Shown here piece after piece: positions 52,161-61,594 of a stretch of DNA of 64,000 nucleotides; position 1 is the first letter of the stretch; every line of letters starts with the position of its first letter. The notes under the pieces were generated by a model. That model saw nothing but the letters and a program-made list of their open reading frames with translations, was not told where the DNA came from and searched no databases. The DNA comes from Bacteriovorax sp. BSW11_IV. GTDB taxonomy: Bacteria; Bdellovibrionota; Bacteriovoracia; Bacteriovoracales; Bacteriovoracaceae. The DNA is taken from contig NZ_AUNE01000040.1 in NCBI RefSeq assembly GCF_000447755.1, positions 1 to 64,000 on the forward strand. Direction: 5' to 3'. The position numbers were made by a program, and so were the translations under genes.

Positions 52161-52817
52161 GTGTCACCTCTAGGAGTTAGTCAATTTATGACAGGCGCAA
52201 TTGAAGTAGTTTGTGGACCTATGTTCTCAGGAAAAACAGAAGAGTTGATCCGCAGAGTTCGTAGAGCACAAATTGCAAGACAGAAAATTCAAATTTTTAA
52301 ACCAGGTATCGATGACCGCTATCATGAAACAGATGTCGTGAGCCATTCTTCACAAGCAGTGAAAGCGATTCCCGTAAAAGACTCAATTGAGATTCTTCAA
52401 AGACTTTATGATTCAACAAGAATCGTGGCCATTGATGAAGTTCAATTCTTTGATGATAATATTGTTAAGGTTGTAACTAAGCTTGCAAGACGTGGTATCC
52501 GTGTTATTTGCGCAGGCCTTGATCAAGACTATAGAGGACTTCCATTTGGTCCAATGGCCAACCTTCTTTGTGTTGCTGATGAAGTTGTTAAAGTTCATGC
52601 GATCTGTACTGTGTGCGGATGTCCCGCAACTAAAACTTACAGAAAGCCAAATGTTCAAAGCAAAGATCAAGTCCTTGTCGGAGAGACTGATCTTTATGAA
52701 GCTCGTTGTCGCTCTCACTTTGACTATTTTGCCGAAGAAGAAGATCTACTTGCATTTTCTGTGACTCTGTCCGATCCTAAAAACAACGACAGAAAAACAA
52801 CAATCGCAGAAGTGTAG
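52161..52817 (+). CDS. tdk: Thymidine kinase, type II
   Basis: A 218-aa salvage enzyme phosphorylating thymidine. P-loop GPMFSGKTEEL at ~19-29, IAIDEVQFF-like VAIDEVQFFDDN, LDQDYRGLPFGP, and the zinc cysteines CTVCG plus YEARCRSHF are all present. The frame extends to 52047, but AAAGGAG lies directly before a GTG at 52161; the ATG at 52188 is a possible alternative. It is followed after 8 nt by the UPRT-like gene, a nucleotide-salvage pair. Confidence 0.93.
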   Translation: MSPLGVSQFMTGAIEVVCGPMFSGKTEELIRRVRRAQIARQKIQIFKPGIDDRYHETDVVSHSSQAVKAIPVKDSIEILQRLYDSTRIVAIDEVQFFDDNIVKVVTKLARRGIRVICAGLDQDYRGLPFGPMANLLCVADEVVKVHAICTVCGCPATKTYRKPNVQSKDQVLVGETDLYEARCRSHFDYFAEEEDLLAFSVTLSDPKNNDRKTTIAEV

Positions 52818-52825
52818 GATATATT

Positions 52826-53641
52826 ATGACAGATAGAGGATATGTAAACTTGGAATCTCGTGCTCTAGAGATTGAGCACAAATACGGCCCCAACGTTCAT
52901 ATCCTCTCTCATCCCATGGCCCAAAGTTTTCTCGCAAAGCTTTCGGCCCCTGAAACACATCAACCTTCTCTTAATTATATTGTAGAAAGACTCTATGGTA
53001 TTTTACTTGATACCGTTGTGAATTCTTGTTTCCCTCGTGAAGTTGTAAAGATGGACACTCGTATGAAAGAGCACCATGAAAAAGGTGTTTTTCACGGTGA
53101 AGTGATTAAGGCATCAACTCCTGTGGTGAGTGTTGATCTTGCTCGTGCTGGAATTTATCCAAGTCATCTTTGCTATCACCATTTAAATTTTATTATGGAC
53201 CCAAAGGTTCTAAGACAAGATCACTTTTATATTCAAAGAAAGACTAATGCTGCTAATGAAGTTGTGGGAGTTGATCTTTCTGGATCTAAGATTGGTGGTC
53301 CCGTTAAGGATGCCATTGTCCTTTTTCCTGACCCAATGGGTGCCACAGGCGGAAGTATGTCACATGCTATTTCACACTATAAAAATAGTGTTGAAGGTGA
53401 CGCTCTCAAATACATTACGATGAACTTAATCATCACACCTGAGTACATTCGCCGTATGCAAAAAGATCATCCTGATGTTCAAATCTTTGCTCTAAGATTA
53501 GACCGTGGGCTTTCAAGTGATAAAGTTTTGGCCTCGGTGCCTGGAACTTTTATTGATGAAGAGTTTGGTTTAAATGAGCACCAGTACATTGTGCCTGGTG
53601 CCGGTGGAGTAGGAGAAATTCTCAACAACTCATTTGTATAG
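52826..53641 (+). CDS. Uracil phosphoribosyltransferase-like protein
   Basis: A 271-aa phosphoribosyltransferase. PDPMGATGGSM (169-178 region) is the PRPP-binding loop of uracil PRTases, DLARAGIYPSH resembles the VLRAG motif, and YIVPGAGGVGE near the C-terminus matches the uracil-binding PGxGDxGD segment with changes. It is some 60 residues longer than typical Upp and divergent, so uracil specificity is probable but not certain. Its context next to tdk fits pyrimidine salvage. The 3' end overlaps the next gene by 12 nt (convergent). Confidence 0.8.
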   Translation: MTDRGYVNLESRALEIEHKYGPNVHILSHPMAQSFLAKLSAPETHQPSLNYIVERLYGILLDTVVNSCFPREVVKMDTRMKEHHEKGVFHGEVIKASTPVVSVDLARAGIYPSHLCYHHLNFIMDPKVLRQDHFYIQRKTNAANEVVGVDLSGSKIGGPVKDAIVLFPDPMGATGGSMSHAISHYKNSVEGDALKYITMNLIITPEYIRRMQKDHPDVQIFALRLDRGLSSDKVLASVPGTFIDEEFGLNEHQYIVPGAGGVGEILNNSFV

Positions 53642-53980
53642 GGGAGCACATTCAACAGATTCTGTGTGGTAAGAACCCCAGTCTTGAGTTGAATGGTCAT
53701 AGCTGTCATAGTACCAAGTCGTCACAGTTACTGAATATCTTTTGTATTCAGGTGAAGTCGCTTTCAATTCTGTAGTGTATTTGTAATCTACGATTCCTTG
53801 ATCAACTTGTACTCTTTGTTTTTTTGCAGAAACAACTTCCAACCAATTCATTTTTCCACATTCAGCTTCAATGGCCTTTTCGATATTGCTGTTTAGTTTT
53901 TCATTGTAATCAGAATGCATAATGGCGGCAGATGATAGCGATGAAGTAAGAGCTGTCGCAATAAGAATTAAAGTTTTCAT
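53630..53980 (-). CDS. Small secreted protein, unknown
   Basis: A 116-aa protein with signal peptide (TLILIATALTSSLSSAA). The mature part has two Cys (AECGKMN and VECAPLYK) and Tyr-rich strands (RYSVTVTTWYYDSYD). RBS AAAAGGA precedes the ATG. No family recognised. Confidence 0.6.
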   Translation of the reverse strand: MKTLILIATALTSSLSSAAIMHSDYNEKLNSNIEKAIEAECGKMNWLEVVSAKKQRVQVDQGIVDYKYTTELKATSPEYKRYSVTVTTWYYDSYDHSTQDWGSYHTESVECAPLYK

Positions 53981-54212
53981 TTTTTTCCTTTTCTGTGTTG
54001 TGTTTGTGGGGGCATAGATACAGGAGCAGAATTGAAGTGAACAATTCAGATTTGGTTAGGAATGTATTTGGAAAGGCCTATGCCTTTTAATGTCGGCGTT
54101 TTTACAGACACTTAAGTGAAAAGGTCGGTTATAAAGCATTAAAATCGCAGAAAACCTAATAAATTTTTATATAGGATTTATAATTTCCGATAGGATAACC
54201 AAGGGGTTATGC

Positions 54213-57200
54213 TTGTTTAGACTTCATTTTTTAATCTTTATTTCCCTCACATTTTCTGCCTGTGTCATGGACAAAGGGGCCATTAGTATTAAAAACGGTG
54301 GCGTGAGAATTTCTGGTGCAAAGACGCAAATGGATAGCGCTAGCGTTACTTCAGTTTCTATCGTCAATAATCAACTCATTATTGCTGGATCAGATTTAAA
54401 ATACGCAACCAACGTAAAGATTAAAGGTTCATCTTTTTCGGAAGAGTTTTCAATTGAGTCGATTTCCAATAATCAAATAATCGCCAATGGATTGAATAAT
54501 ATTTCATTCAAAATTGGCCAGCTCTTTGATCTGATCATCAGTGATGCCTATGGGGCGGCAACGTTTACAATTACATTTGAATTACAAGATGGGGCCGTGA
54601 GTGCCACTAAAATTGCAGATGGTGCTGTCGGTGCGAATCATCTCTCAGATATGGGAGCTGGCACAGGACAAGTCATGCAATGGAATGGCAGCACATGGGT
54701 ACCAACTGATTTATCAGGACTTGTTTATCTTGGTTCATGGGATGCCACTCAAATTGGCGTCGGCCCAGATGCAGGGCCTGCATCTGTTGCGGGTGAGTAT
54801 TATGTGGTTTCAAACCCTGGAACTATCGATGTCGACGGAATCAGTTCCTGGGCCGCGGGCGATTGGGTTGTTTGGAATGGAGTTAATTGGGATAAGATTG
54901 ATAACTCAACAGGAGTAACTTCATTTAATGGGAGAGTCGGTCCCGTTGTTCCAATTATTGGTGATTATAATCTTGCACAACTTGGCGATGTGGATACGAC
55001 AGGTATTGGTGCAGGTAAAATTTTAAAATATGATGGATCAAAATGGGTTATATCCGATGATCTATCAAGTGGTGGTGCAGGCTCTGTTTCTTCTTCTGAA
55101 ATTCAAGATGGAACAATTACTAATGCGGATATCAATGCCACTGCGGGAATTGATCAATCAAAAATTCTAGGGCTCTCTACTTCACTTGCTTCAAAACTAG
55201 ATCTTGCTGGTGGTGTGATGACTGGCGCTCTGGATATGGGGACAAATAATATTGGAAATGTTGGTACTGTGAATGGTGTTGATATTTCAACTTTAAATAC
55301 GCAAGTAGGAACTAACACTTCAAATATATCAACAAACGCAGGGGATATTCTCTCTTTGCAAACAAGTGTGACTACGAACTCTTCAAGTATTTCGGCAAAT
55401 ACCACGGCCATCGCATCTAAATTTAATTCGGCCGATATCGATACTGACATCGCGTTGAGTGCTGACAGTGATGCTAAAGTTCCATCTCAAAAGGCCATTA
55501 AAAGTTATGTAGATAGTGCCGTGACGGGTTTAGGGGCCACAGATTTTTTGAAAAAAGATGGAACAGTTGTCATGACAGGGGCCCTCGATACTTCAACTTT
55601 TGGTATAAAATTAAAAGACGGCGATACTAATTACGTCACTTTGAAAGCTAATGCGGCGATGGGGAGTGATCTCAGCTTTATTCTTCCTGCAAATAATGGA
55701 ACAAGTGGATTTGTCCTTTCTACTGATGGGGCCGGAAACTTATCTTGGATTGCTCCAACAACAGGAAGCGTGACAAACGTTGCTGTTACTGCTCCTTTGC
55801 AGTCCAGTGGTGGGGCCACTCCAAACTTATCGATCACACAATCTTCTAATTCTACGAACGGATATTTATCAAGTACAGATTGGAATACTTTCAATAATAA
55901 AGTTTCTACTTCGCGTACGATTAATTCAAAACCTCTTTCTGCTGATATCACTTTAGTCACAAGTGATATTGCTGAAGGTACAAATTTATACTTCACTGAT
56001 GCAAGAGCGAAGAGTGCGGCCGTTGTAAATTCCACAGCAGGAAGTGAAGCGGATCAAGCACCGAGTGTGGCGGCGATCAAAACATATGTAGATGCAGCAG
56101 ATGCGAATAAAGTTGATAAGAGTACAACGGTCAATGGTAAGGCCTTGTCTTCTAATATCTCTCTGGTAACGACAGATATTGCTGAGGGGACAAATCTTTA
56201 TTTTACAGATGCAAGAGCTAAGAGTGCGGCAGTTATTAATTCAACTGCAGGATCTGAAACCGATAGATCTCCTTCTGTGAGCGCAATTAAAACCTATGTG
56301 ACAAACTCAATAGACGCCAACGGTAAATGGATTAAAAATGCCAGCGATATTTATTTTAATACTGGTAATGTAGGAGTTGGAACAACAACACCTGCTGCAA
56401 AATTAGAAGTTCAGGGTGCTACTGATCCAGTTGCTATTCGTCTTACAGAAACCACTGGAGATGATTCGATTTGGGAATTTAGGGCCTACAATGTTGGGCT
56501 TGGGGTTAATGATAATCAATTTTCAATCTGGGGTGGGGTTGCTTCAGGTACTTTAACTGATAGGCTTGTTATTGGTAAAACAGGAAACGTCGGTATCGGT
56601 TCTTTAAATCCGCAATATCAACTTCACGTCCAAAATAGTGCCGGGGCCTCTTCCATTGCAGTTGATTCCACGAGTGCGACAACACCTTCATATAAGTTTT
56701 TAAAAGACAGTGTGCTAAAGTGGAATATCTACACTGGAGCAACAGATTCTCTGCACTTTTATAATGGTACGGGCAATATAATGACTTTTTCTAATTTGGC
56801 CCCTGCCAATTCTCTTTTCTTGTCAGATACGGGAAAGGTGGGAATTGGAACTTCATCTCCACGTGACAAACTCACTGTATTTGATACAAGTGTCGCCACT
56901 CTTACAATCACAGGTGATAGTGATCTCGATGTTGCAAATTTAAATCTATTTGAACTTGGAACATCTGGAAGTGAAAGTGGTTTTCAATTTCAATTTAATG
57001 GAGACAATACTTCAAATGCTCTCTTACTAAACTCCTTTGTTGCTGGCGCCGGTACAACGGTTATGAAAATAAATCGTGATAATGGTTATGTCGGTATTGG
57101 TTCTGCTACGGCATCTCAAAAACTTGATATCGATAATGGTCACATTGAAACCTCATCGGGCTATGGAATAGGGTATGCTTTTGGGACGGCCAGTGAGCAT

Positions 57201-58196
57201 ACCATTTATCCATACACCACAGGAATCAATGCTATGGGTGGTTATGGGGCCACAGCTCCTTATGATAATGGTATTCTTATTAAATCGGATGAAGCAATTG
57301 CAATTGCGGAGACTGATGCCAATGAAGTTGTTGGATACTTTGACGTCAATGCCAAGAAAATGATGTGGAATGGAGGACTCGTTCTTGGGGGAACAACTAC
57401 TCAGGAGCGGATCAATATCAATGACAATCTTTTCATTCATAATGGTGGAGATGATGTTTACGGCTTTCGCTATATCCCAAGTTTGGCGAAAACATCTTCA
57501 ACTGTTGCCAATATCTATCCAGCAGAACTTCGTCATAGTCCAGTGAGTGGAATTTTTTCAATTGGAATTGATAGCACTCAAAGAAGTACTGGTGATACGG
57601 GAACAATCAATAAAATTTTAAATATCACTAAAGATCAACGAGTGGGAATTAATACATCTGCACCTGCGCATGCTCTTCATGTTGTTGGTACAGCTGGACT
57701 TTCAACAGGAACGGCATGGACAAATACTTCCGATATTCGCTTGAAAGATATTCAAGGGGATTATGAATACGGGCTAAAAGAAATTGAAAAACTTCATACT
57801 GTCCGCTTCAATTACAAAGAGGGTAATGCTCTGGGACTTCCGAGTGATAAAAATATTATTGGTTTTATTGCCCAAGAAGTTCAGCAGGTCATTCCAGAGG
57901 CCGTTGTTGAAAGAGAGGATGGCTATTTAGAACTAAATGTTGATCCCATTCATTGGGCCGCAATTAATGCCATTCAAGAGCTTAATCACAAGCTAAAAGA
58001 GAACACCCTAAAATTTGATATGATGAGAATTGGCATTGTTGAAGAAAACTCTAGAAAGATCGCTTCTCTGGAAGTGGAGAATGAGGCCATGAAAGCGCAG
58101 CTTCAAGCGCTCAAAGAGCAAAATCAGAATCTACAAAAGAGGCTTCAATCAATTGAAGAAAAGATGGATTTGATCCTTGAAAAATCAAACCCTTAA
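54213..58196 (+). CDS. Giant lipoprotein with tail-fibre modules and S74 chaperone
   Basis: A 1327-aa exported lipoprotein; signal LTFSAC gives Cys17. The body is Ser/Thr/Asn/Gly-rich with fibre-like modules: collagen-free beta segments, two 70-residue repeats (~570-696), and glycine motifs VGIGT/VGIGS. The C-terminus is a Peptidase_S74 intramolecular chaperone: TSDIRLKD has Ser1173 and Lys1178 of the self-cleaving dyad, followed by NIIGFIAQEVQQVIPEAV and a coiled coil (~1275-1325). S74 domains trimerise phage tail spikes, and similar chimeric fibre proteins occur in Bdellovibrio. The start is TTG with AAGGGG upstream. No other phage genes are near. Confidence 0.88.
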   Translation: MFRLHFLIFISLTFSACVMDKGAISIKNGGVRISGAKTQMDSASVTSVSIVNNQLIIAGSDLKYATNVKIKGSSFSEEFSIESISNNQIIANGLNNISFKIGQLFDLIISDAYGAATFTITFELQDGAVSATKIADGAVGANHLSDMGAGTGQVMQWNGSTWVPTDLSGLVYLGSWDATQIGVGPDAGPASVAGEYYVVSNPGTIDVDGISSWAAGDWVVWNGVNWDKIDNSTGVTSFNGRVGPVVPIIGDYNLAQLGDVDTTGIGAGKILKYDGSKWVISDDLSSGGAGSVSSSEIQDGTITNADINATAGIDQSKILGLSTSLASKLDLAGGVMTGALDMGTNNIGNVGTVNGVDISTLNTQVGTNTSNISTNAGDILSLQTSVTTNSSSISANTTAIASKFNSADIDTDIALSADSDAKVPSQKAIKSYVDSAVTGLGATDFLKKDGTVVMTGALDTSTFGIKLKDGDTNYVTLKANAAMGSDLSFILPANNGTSGFVLSTDGAGNLSWIAPTTGSVTNVAVTAPLQSSGGATPNLSITQSSNSTNGYLSSTDWNTFNNKVSTSRTINSKPLSADITLVTSDIAEGTNLYFTDARAKSAAVVNSTAGSEADQAPSVAAIKTYVDAADANKVDKSTTVNGKALSSNISLVTTDIAEGTNLYFTDARAKSAAVINSTAGSETDRSPSVSAIKTYVTNSIDANGKWIKNASDIYFNTGNVGVGTTTPAAKLEVQGATDPVAIRLTETTGDDSIWEFRAYNVGLGVNDNQFSIWGGVASGTLTDRLVIGKTGNVGIGSLNPQYQLHVQNSAGASSIAVDSTSATTPSYKFLKDSVLKWNIYTGATDSLHFYNGTGNIMTFSNLAPANSLFLSDTGKVGIGTSSPRDKLTVFDTSVATLTITGDSDLDVANLNLFELGTSGSESGFQFQFNGDNTSNALLLNSFVAGAGTTVMKINRDNGYVGIGSATASQKLDIDNGHIETSSGYGIGYAFGTASEHTIYPYTTGINAMGGYGATAPYDNGILIKSDEAIAIAETDANEVVGYFDVNAKKMMWNGGLVLGGTTTQERININDNLFIHNGGDDVYGFRYIPSLAKTSSTVANIYPAELRHSPVSGIFSIGIDSTQRSTGDTGTINKILNITKDQRVGINTSAPAHALHVVGTAGLSTGTAWTNTSDIRLKDIQGDYEYGLKEIEKLHTVRFNYKEGNALGLPSDKNIIGFIAQEVQQVIPEAVVEREDGYLELNVDPIHWAAINAIQELNHKLKENTLKFDMMRIGIVEENSRKIASLEVENEAMKAQLQALKEQNQNLQKRLQSIEEKMDLILEKSNP
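55920..56300 (+). repeat. Two tandem 70-aa fibre repeats
   Basis: Two in-frame copies 210 nt apart, the core being SDIAEGTNLYFTDARAKSAA at residues ~584-603 and TDIAEGTNLYFTDARAKSAA at ~654-673. About 45 of 57 aligned residues agree (by eye). Each copy ends SVxAIKTYV. The repeated module is of a type seen in phage tail-fibre shafts. Confidence 0.85.
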
Positions 58197-58294
58197 GTCC
58201 TGTAGAATTTTCATTTAGATCCTTTTTACTTCTTTAAAATTTGTAACCTGCTATAGAGGTTAGGCTTTTTCATTATTTATCTGGGGGGATTTTA

Positions 58295-60043
58295 ATGAAG
58301 GCAGTACTTGTAGGGTGGTTCACCTTAATTATATCTCTTTCTACTTTGTCCCAAGAATACTTGCTGGTTCATCGCTATCCAAATATGAATGCAGGACTGT
58401 TCTTTAAACAAGACCGCTCTGTGCAAAGAGAAGAATCCGAATTATTTATTGTTGAAAATATGAAGCGCGTAATTGCCTTGAAATCTTATCGTGTCGTTTC
58501 TAAGGCCGATGATCTTTATAACTACCTTCTTGATTCAACATATTCTCATGATGTCTATAAAACGAATCTTACAAAGAAAGAAGTTTTTGATTTTACGAAG
58601 AGAATTAAAAACAGTGGCTATAATCATATTCTAACGATGCTTGAAAGAACTATTGGTCGTTCTCGTTTTCATTCGTTTGATGATTCAAAAAAAGAATTTG
58701 AAGATAATTTTAATAGATTCAAATTCTCTCCTGAAAGTCTTGAGGACCTTCTCGATTATGCCAATATTTTAGTGCCAAACAAGTACTTTTCTGAAAAATT
58801 TTTTGATGTTCATTTTTGTAAACGTTACGAATGCGCTAGCGACAAAATGGAAATTCTCGATGAGGACGTCGATTACTTAATAAACTCTCTTGTAAAAGTC
58901 TCTAATGAAATCACTAATTCAAAGCAAGATTATCTCAATCAAGGTCAAAAAGAGGCCCTTATTCATTTTGCTGAAAAGCTAATCGATTATGAGAAAACTT
59001 TTTTGGCCCTTGGAAAACCTGATCGTCTTAAGAAGATGTGGCAAAAATTCTTTGCTAATCTTCCAGATGATTACATTATTTTTAGAAATCTAGAAGAGGG
59101 CTCACTTGTTAATAATCCTTCTTATGGTTGGCTCTCAAAAGTTGTAAAAAAATATAAATCTCTTATGAAACCTGAAGATTATAAGAGGCTTTCTTCAAAT
59201 ATTGATTCAGACTTCGATCATTTAGGTAATGGCCTAAGTTCTGTACTTGTTAATTTCTTAGGACGTGTTTTTAAAAAGCGCGATTGGGTTCCTTCATTAA
59301 GATTGGCCACAAACTTTAGGGAGAATTATCTCTTTGAAAATGTGGACTCTGTTATCGATCAACTTCTCGCGAAAGATGGTATGAAGCCTGGGGATATTAT
59401 TCTCGAAAAAGATCGCAAGGCCAATACGGATCTCCTCATTCCAGGCTACTGGGTTCATGCTTCGATTTACCTTGGTACAATTAAAGATTTCAAAAAAATG
59501 GGTGTATGGGATCATCCAAGATTCAAAGAAATGAGAAAACAAATTTTGAAATATAATAATCAGTGGCGTGAAAAGCTCGATGGTGAATATAAGAACACCA
59601 GAGACTTTGAAGATGTGCCATGGTTTTCTGAATCAGATCGTCCAGGTGTCGGAGTTCATCCTTTAAATAAATTTTTACAAACAGATGGGATGGCCGTCAT
59701 TAGAGTCAATCGTGCTAAGGATAATGAGGCCTACGTTAAAAATATACTTTTCAAAAGTGCGGACTACTTAGGTCTTCCTTACGATTATACTCACAATATC
59801 AAAAATAACAGAGCGATGACTTGTTCCAAATATGTTCTAAAGGTTTTTGATGATATCACTTTCAATACATCCGATAACGGCCCATATAGAACAGTTTCTC
59901 CTGATCAAATTGGTCAGGTAGTGGAAAGTGGTCAAGCAAGTCTTGTGATGTTTATGGAAGCAGAGAATGAGGGAAAACTCATATACGCTGCAAGTCAAAA
60001 GGACGAGAACGCTTATCAAGTCTATTTAAATAACTTATACTAG
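58295..60043 (+). CDS. Secreted YiiX-like permuted NlpC/P60 hydrolase
   Basis: A 582-aa protein with signal peptide (GWFTLIISLSTLSQ). The C-terminal ~200 residues carry the permuted papain-like fold: GDIILEKDRKA, then GYWVHASIYLG with the conserved His, and AMTCSKYVLKVFDD with the candidate catalytic Cys, the order seen in YiiX/YaeF-like enzymes. The N-terminal ~370 residues are helical and unassigned. It may cleave amide bonds in lipids, peptides or peptidoglycan. RBS GGGGGGA precedes the ATG. It follows the S74 lipoprotein by 98 nt and is probably on a related transcript. Confidence 0.78.
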   Translation: MKAVLVGWFTLIISLSTLSQEYLLVHRYPNMNAGLFFKQDRSVQREESELFIVENMKRVIALKSYRVVSKADDLYNYLLDSTYSHDVYKTNLTKKEVFDFTKRIKNSGYNHILTMLERTIGRSRFHSFDDSKKEFEDNFNRFKFSPESLEDLLDYANILVPNKYFSEKFFDVHFCKRYECASDKMEILDEDVDYLINSLVKVSNEITNSKQDYLNQGQKEALIHFAEKLIDYEKTFLALGKPDRLKKMWQKFFANLPDDYIIFRNLEEGSLVNNPSYGWLSKVVKKYKSLMKPEDYKRLSSNIDSDFDHLGNGLSSVLVNFLGRVFKKRDWVPSLRLATNFRENYLFENVDSVIDQLLAKDGMKPGDIILEKDRKANTDLLIPGYWVHASIYLGTIKDFKKMGVWDHPRFKEMRKQILKYNNQWREKLDGEYKNTRDFEDVPWFSESDRPGVGVHPLNKFLQTDGMAVIRVNRAKDNEAYVKNILFKSADYLGLPYDYTHNIKNNRAMTCSKYVLKVFDDITFNTSDNGPYRTVSPDQIGQVVESGQASLVMFMEAENEGKLIYAASQKDENAYQVYLNNLY

Positions 60044-60072
60044 TTCTATCACGAACATATAAGGAGTTTAAG

Positions 60073-60588
60073 ATGGCCGTTGAAGTCATGATCTCTGAAG
60101 AAGAGATTAGTAAGCGTATTTCTGAACTAGGTGCAAAAATCACTAACGATTATGCAGGTGAAGAACTTGTTGTTGTCGGCGTTCTTAATGGCGCATTCAT
60201 GTTTGTCGCCGATCTTATCCGTAAAATTAATGTCCCTGTGCGCTTAGAGTTTATGGCCGTTGCGTCTTATTCGGGAACTGAGTCGACAGGCGAAATCAAA
60301 GTAAATCTCGATTTAAAAGAAAGTATTCGTGGAAAAAATGTTTTAGTCGTTGAAGATATTGTTGATACAGGTTTAACAATTAAAACTCTACGTGGAATTT
60401 TACAACAAAAAGGACCTAAGTCATTACGTCTGGCCTCACTCCTTTATAAGCCTGCTCGCAATATTCACAAAGTTGAAATTGATTATCTTGCTTTTGAAAT
60501 TGAAGATCGCTTTGTTATTGGATATGGATTAGACTTTGACGGTAAATATAGAGAACTACCTTATATTGGAGTTTACAGTCATGGTTAA
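60073..60588 (+). CDS. hpt: Hypoxanthine phosphoribosyltransferase
   Basis: A 171-aa purine-salvage enzyme converting hypoxanthine (and often guanine) plus PRPP to the nucleotide. VLNGAFMFVADLIRKI, the PRPP-binding VLVVEDIVDTGLTIKTL (Glu-Asp pair), and the C-terminal FVIGYGLDFDGKYRELPYIG are all family landmarks. RBS AAGGAG precedes the ATG. Its stop overlaps the GHMP kinase ATG by 8 nt. Confidence 0.96.
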   Translation: MAVEVMISEEEISKRISELGAKITNDYAGEELVVVGVLNGAFMFVADLIRKINVPVRLEFMAVASYSGTESTGEIKVNLDLKESIRGKNVLVVEDIVDTGLTIKTLRGILQQKGPKSLRLASLLYKPARNIHKVEIDYLAFEIEDRFVIGYGLDFDGKYRELPYIGVYSHG

Positions 60589-61594
60589 TGTTTCTGGTTC
60601 TGTTCGTGTTGATCTTTTAGGGGGGACAATTGATTTAAATCCAATCAATCTAATCCTTCCTCATGCATTTACGCTAAATCTTGCAACTTCATTGAAGGCC
60701 AAGGCCGACATAGAAAAAATAAATGACAAAAAAGTAATTATAGAAAGCCTTGATTACGGAAATTCATTCTCATATGACTTTAGTGATTTTACTGAAGAAA
60801 ATTTTCGTTCGGAATTTTTTGGGCCAATGAATTTTGTCTGCCAAATTATAAATCATTTCAAGCTAACTGAAGGAATTAGACTTCGTCTGGAATCGGGATC
60901 TCCTGCTGGAGCAGGACTTGGTGGTTCATCTTCTATGGGTGTAACTCTTTACAAGGCCCTTTGCCAATTGACGAATAAAAAGTTGGATAAGCTTCAGGCC
61001 ATTCAAACAGTACAAAGTATTGAAGCTCGAATTTTAAATAGTGGACCAGCAGGTTACCAAGACTATTATCCGGCCCTTCATGGGGGAGTATTGGCCCTTA
61101 AACCAGCACCGGGGGAAGTTGTTATTGAGCAGCTTTATTGCAATGAACTCAAAGACTTTCTAGAAAAACATATTACCCTTGTTTATTCCGGTCAAACGAG
61201 ACTTAGTGGAATTAACAACTGGGAAGTTTACAAGGCCTTCTTCGATAAAAATGAGGCGGTAAGAAAGGGGCTAGAAGAAATAGCCGTGCTTTCTTATAAA
61301 GCATACTGTGCCATTAAAGCTAAAGACTTTGACAAGTTACCAGAACTTATTGGAAACGAAGGAAAAGTTAGAGAAAAACTCTTTTCTGGTATTGTTTCTC
61401 CAAAAATGCGCGAAGTTTTTGATATACTTATAAAAGACGTACCTGAACTTGGAATGAAAGTTTGTGGTGCTGGTGGTGGAGGGTGTTTCCTTTTGATTCA
61501 CAAATCATCACATAAAGAAGTTGTTGCGAAAGCAGTTCAAGAGTGTGGCATGACTATTCTTGAATTTAATATAGATCGACCACTGGAAGATTAA
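60581..61594 (+). CDS. GHMP-family small-molecule kinase
   Basis: A 337-aa GHMP kinase. VSGSVRVDLLGGTIDLNP near the N-terminus, the ATP-binding SPAGAGLGGSSSMGVTLY, and the C-terminal CGAGGGGCFLLIH are the three conserved motifs. It looks closest in pattern to HddA-like/galactokinase-like sugar kinases (D-glycero-D-manno-heptose phosphate or similar), but the substrate is unsettled. ATG at 60581 lies inside the hpt end; the frame starts further up at 60536. The next gene starts directly after its stop. Confidence 0.82.
   Translation: MVNVSGSVRVDLLGGTIDLNPINLILPHAFTLNLATSLKAKADIEKINDKKVIIESLDYGNSFSYDFSDFTEENFRSEFFGPMNFVCQIINHFKLTEGIRLRLESGSPAGAGLGGSSSMGVTLYKALCQLTNKKLDKLQAIQTVQSIEARILNSGPAGYQDYYPALHGGVLALKPAPGEVVIEQLYCNELKDFLEKHITLVYSGQTRLSGINNWEVYKAFFDKNEAVRKGLEEIAVLSYKAYCAIKAKDFDKLPELIGNEGKVREKLFSGIVSPKMREVFDILIKDVPELGMKVCGAGGGGCFLLIHKSSHKEVVAKAVQECGMTILEFNIDRPLED

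Noticed and set aside
55154-56035. Minus-strand ORFs of about 98 and 134 codons inside the S74 gene
   Set aside because: They are shadows of the repetitive Ser/Thr/Ala-rich coding sequence and have no RBS or conserved motif.
54213-58196. Prophage remnant because of the tail-fibre-like protein
   Set aside because: No capsid, terminase, portal, tail-tube, integrase or lysis genes are nearby, and the protein has a lipoprotein signal, so it is better read as a host fibre adhesin.
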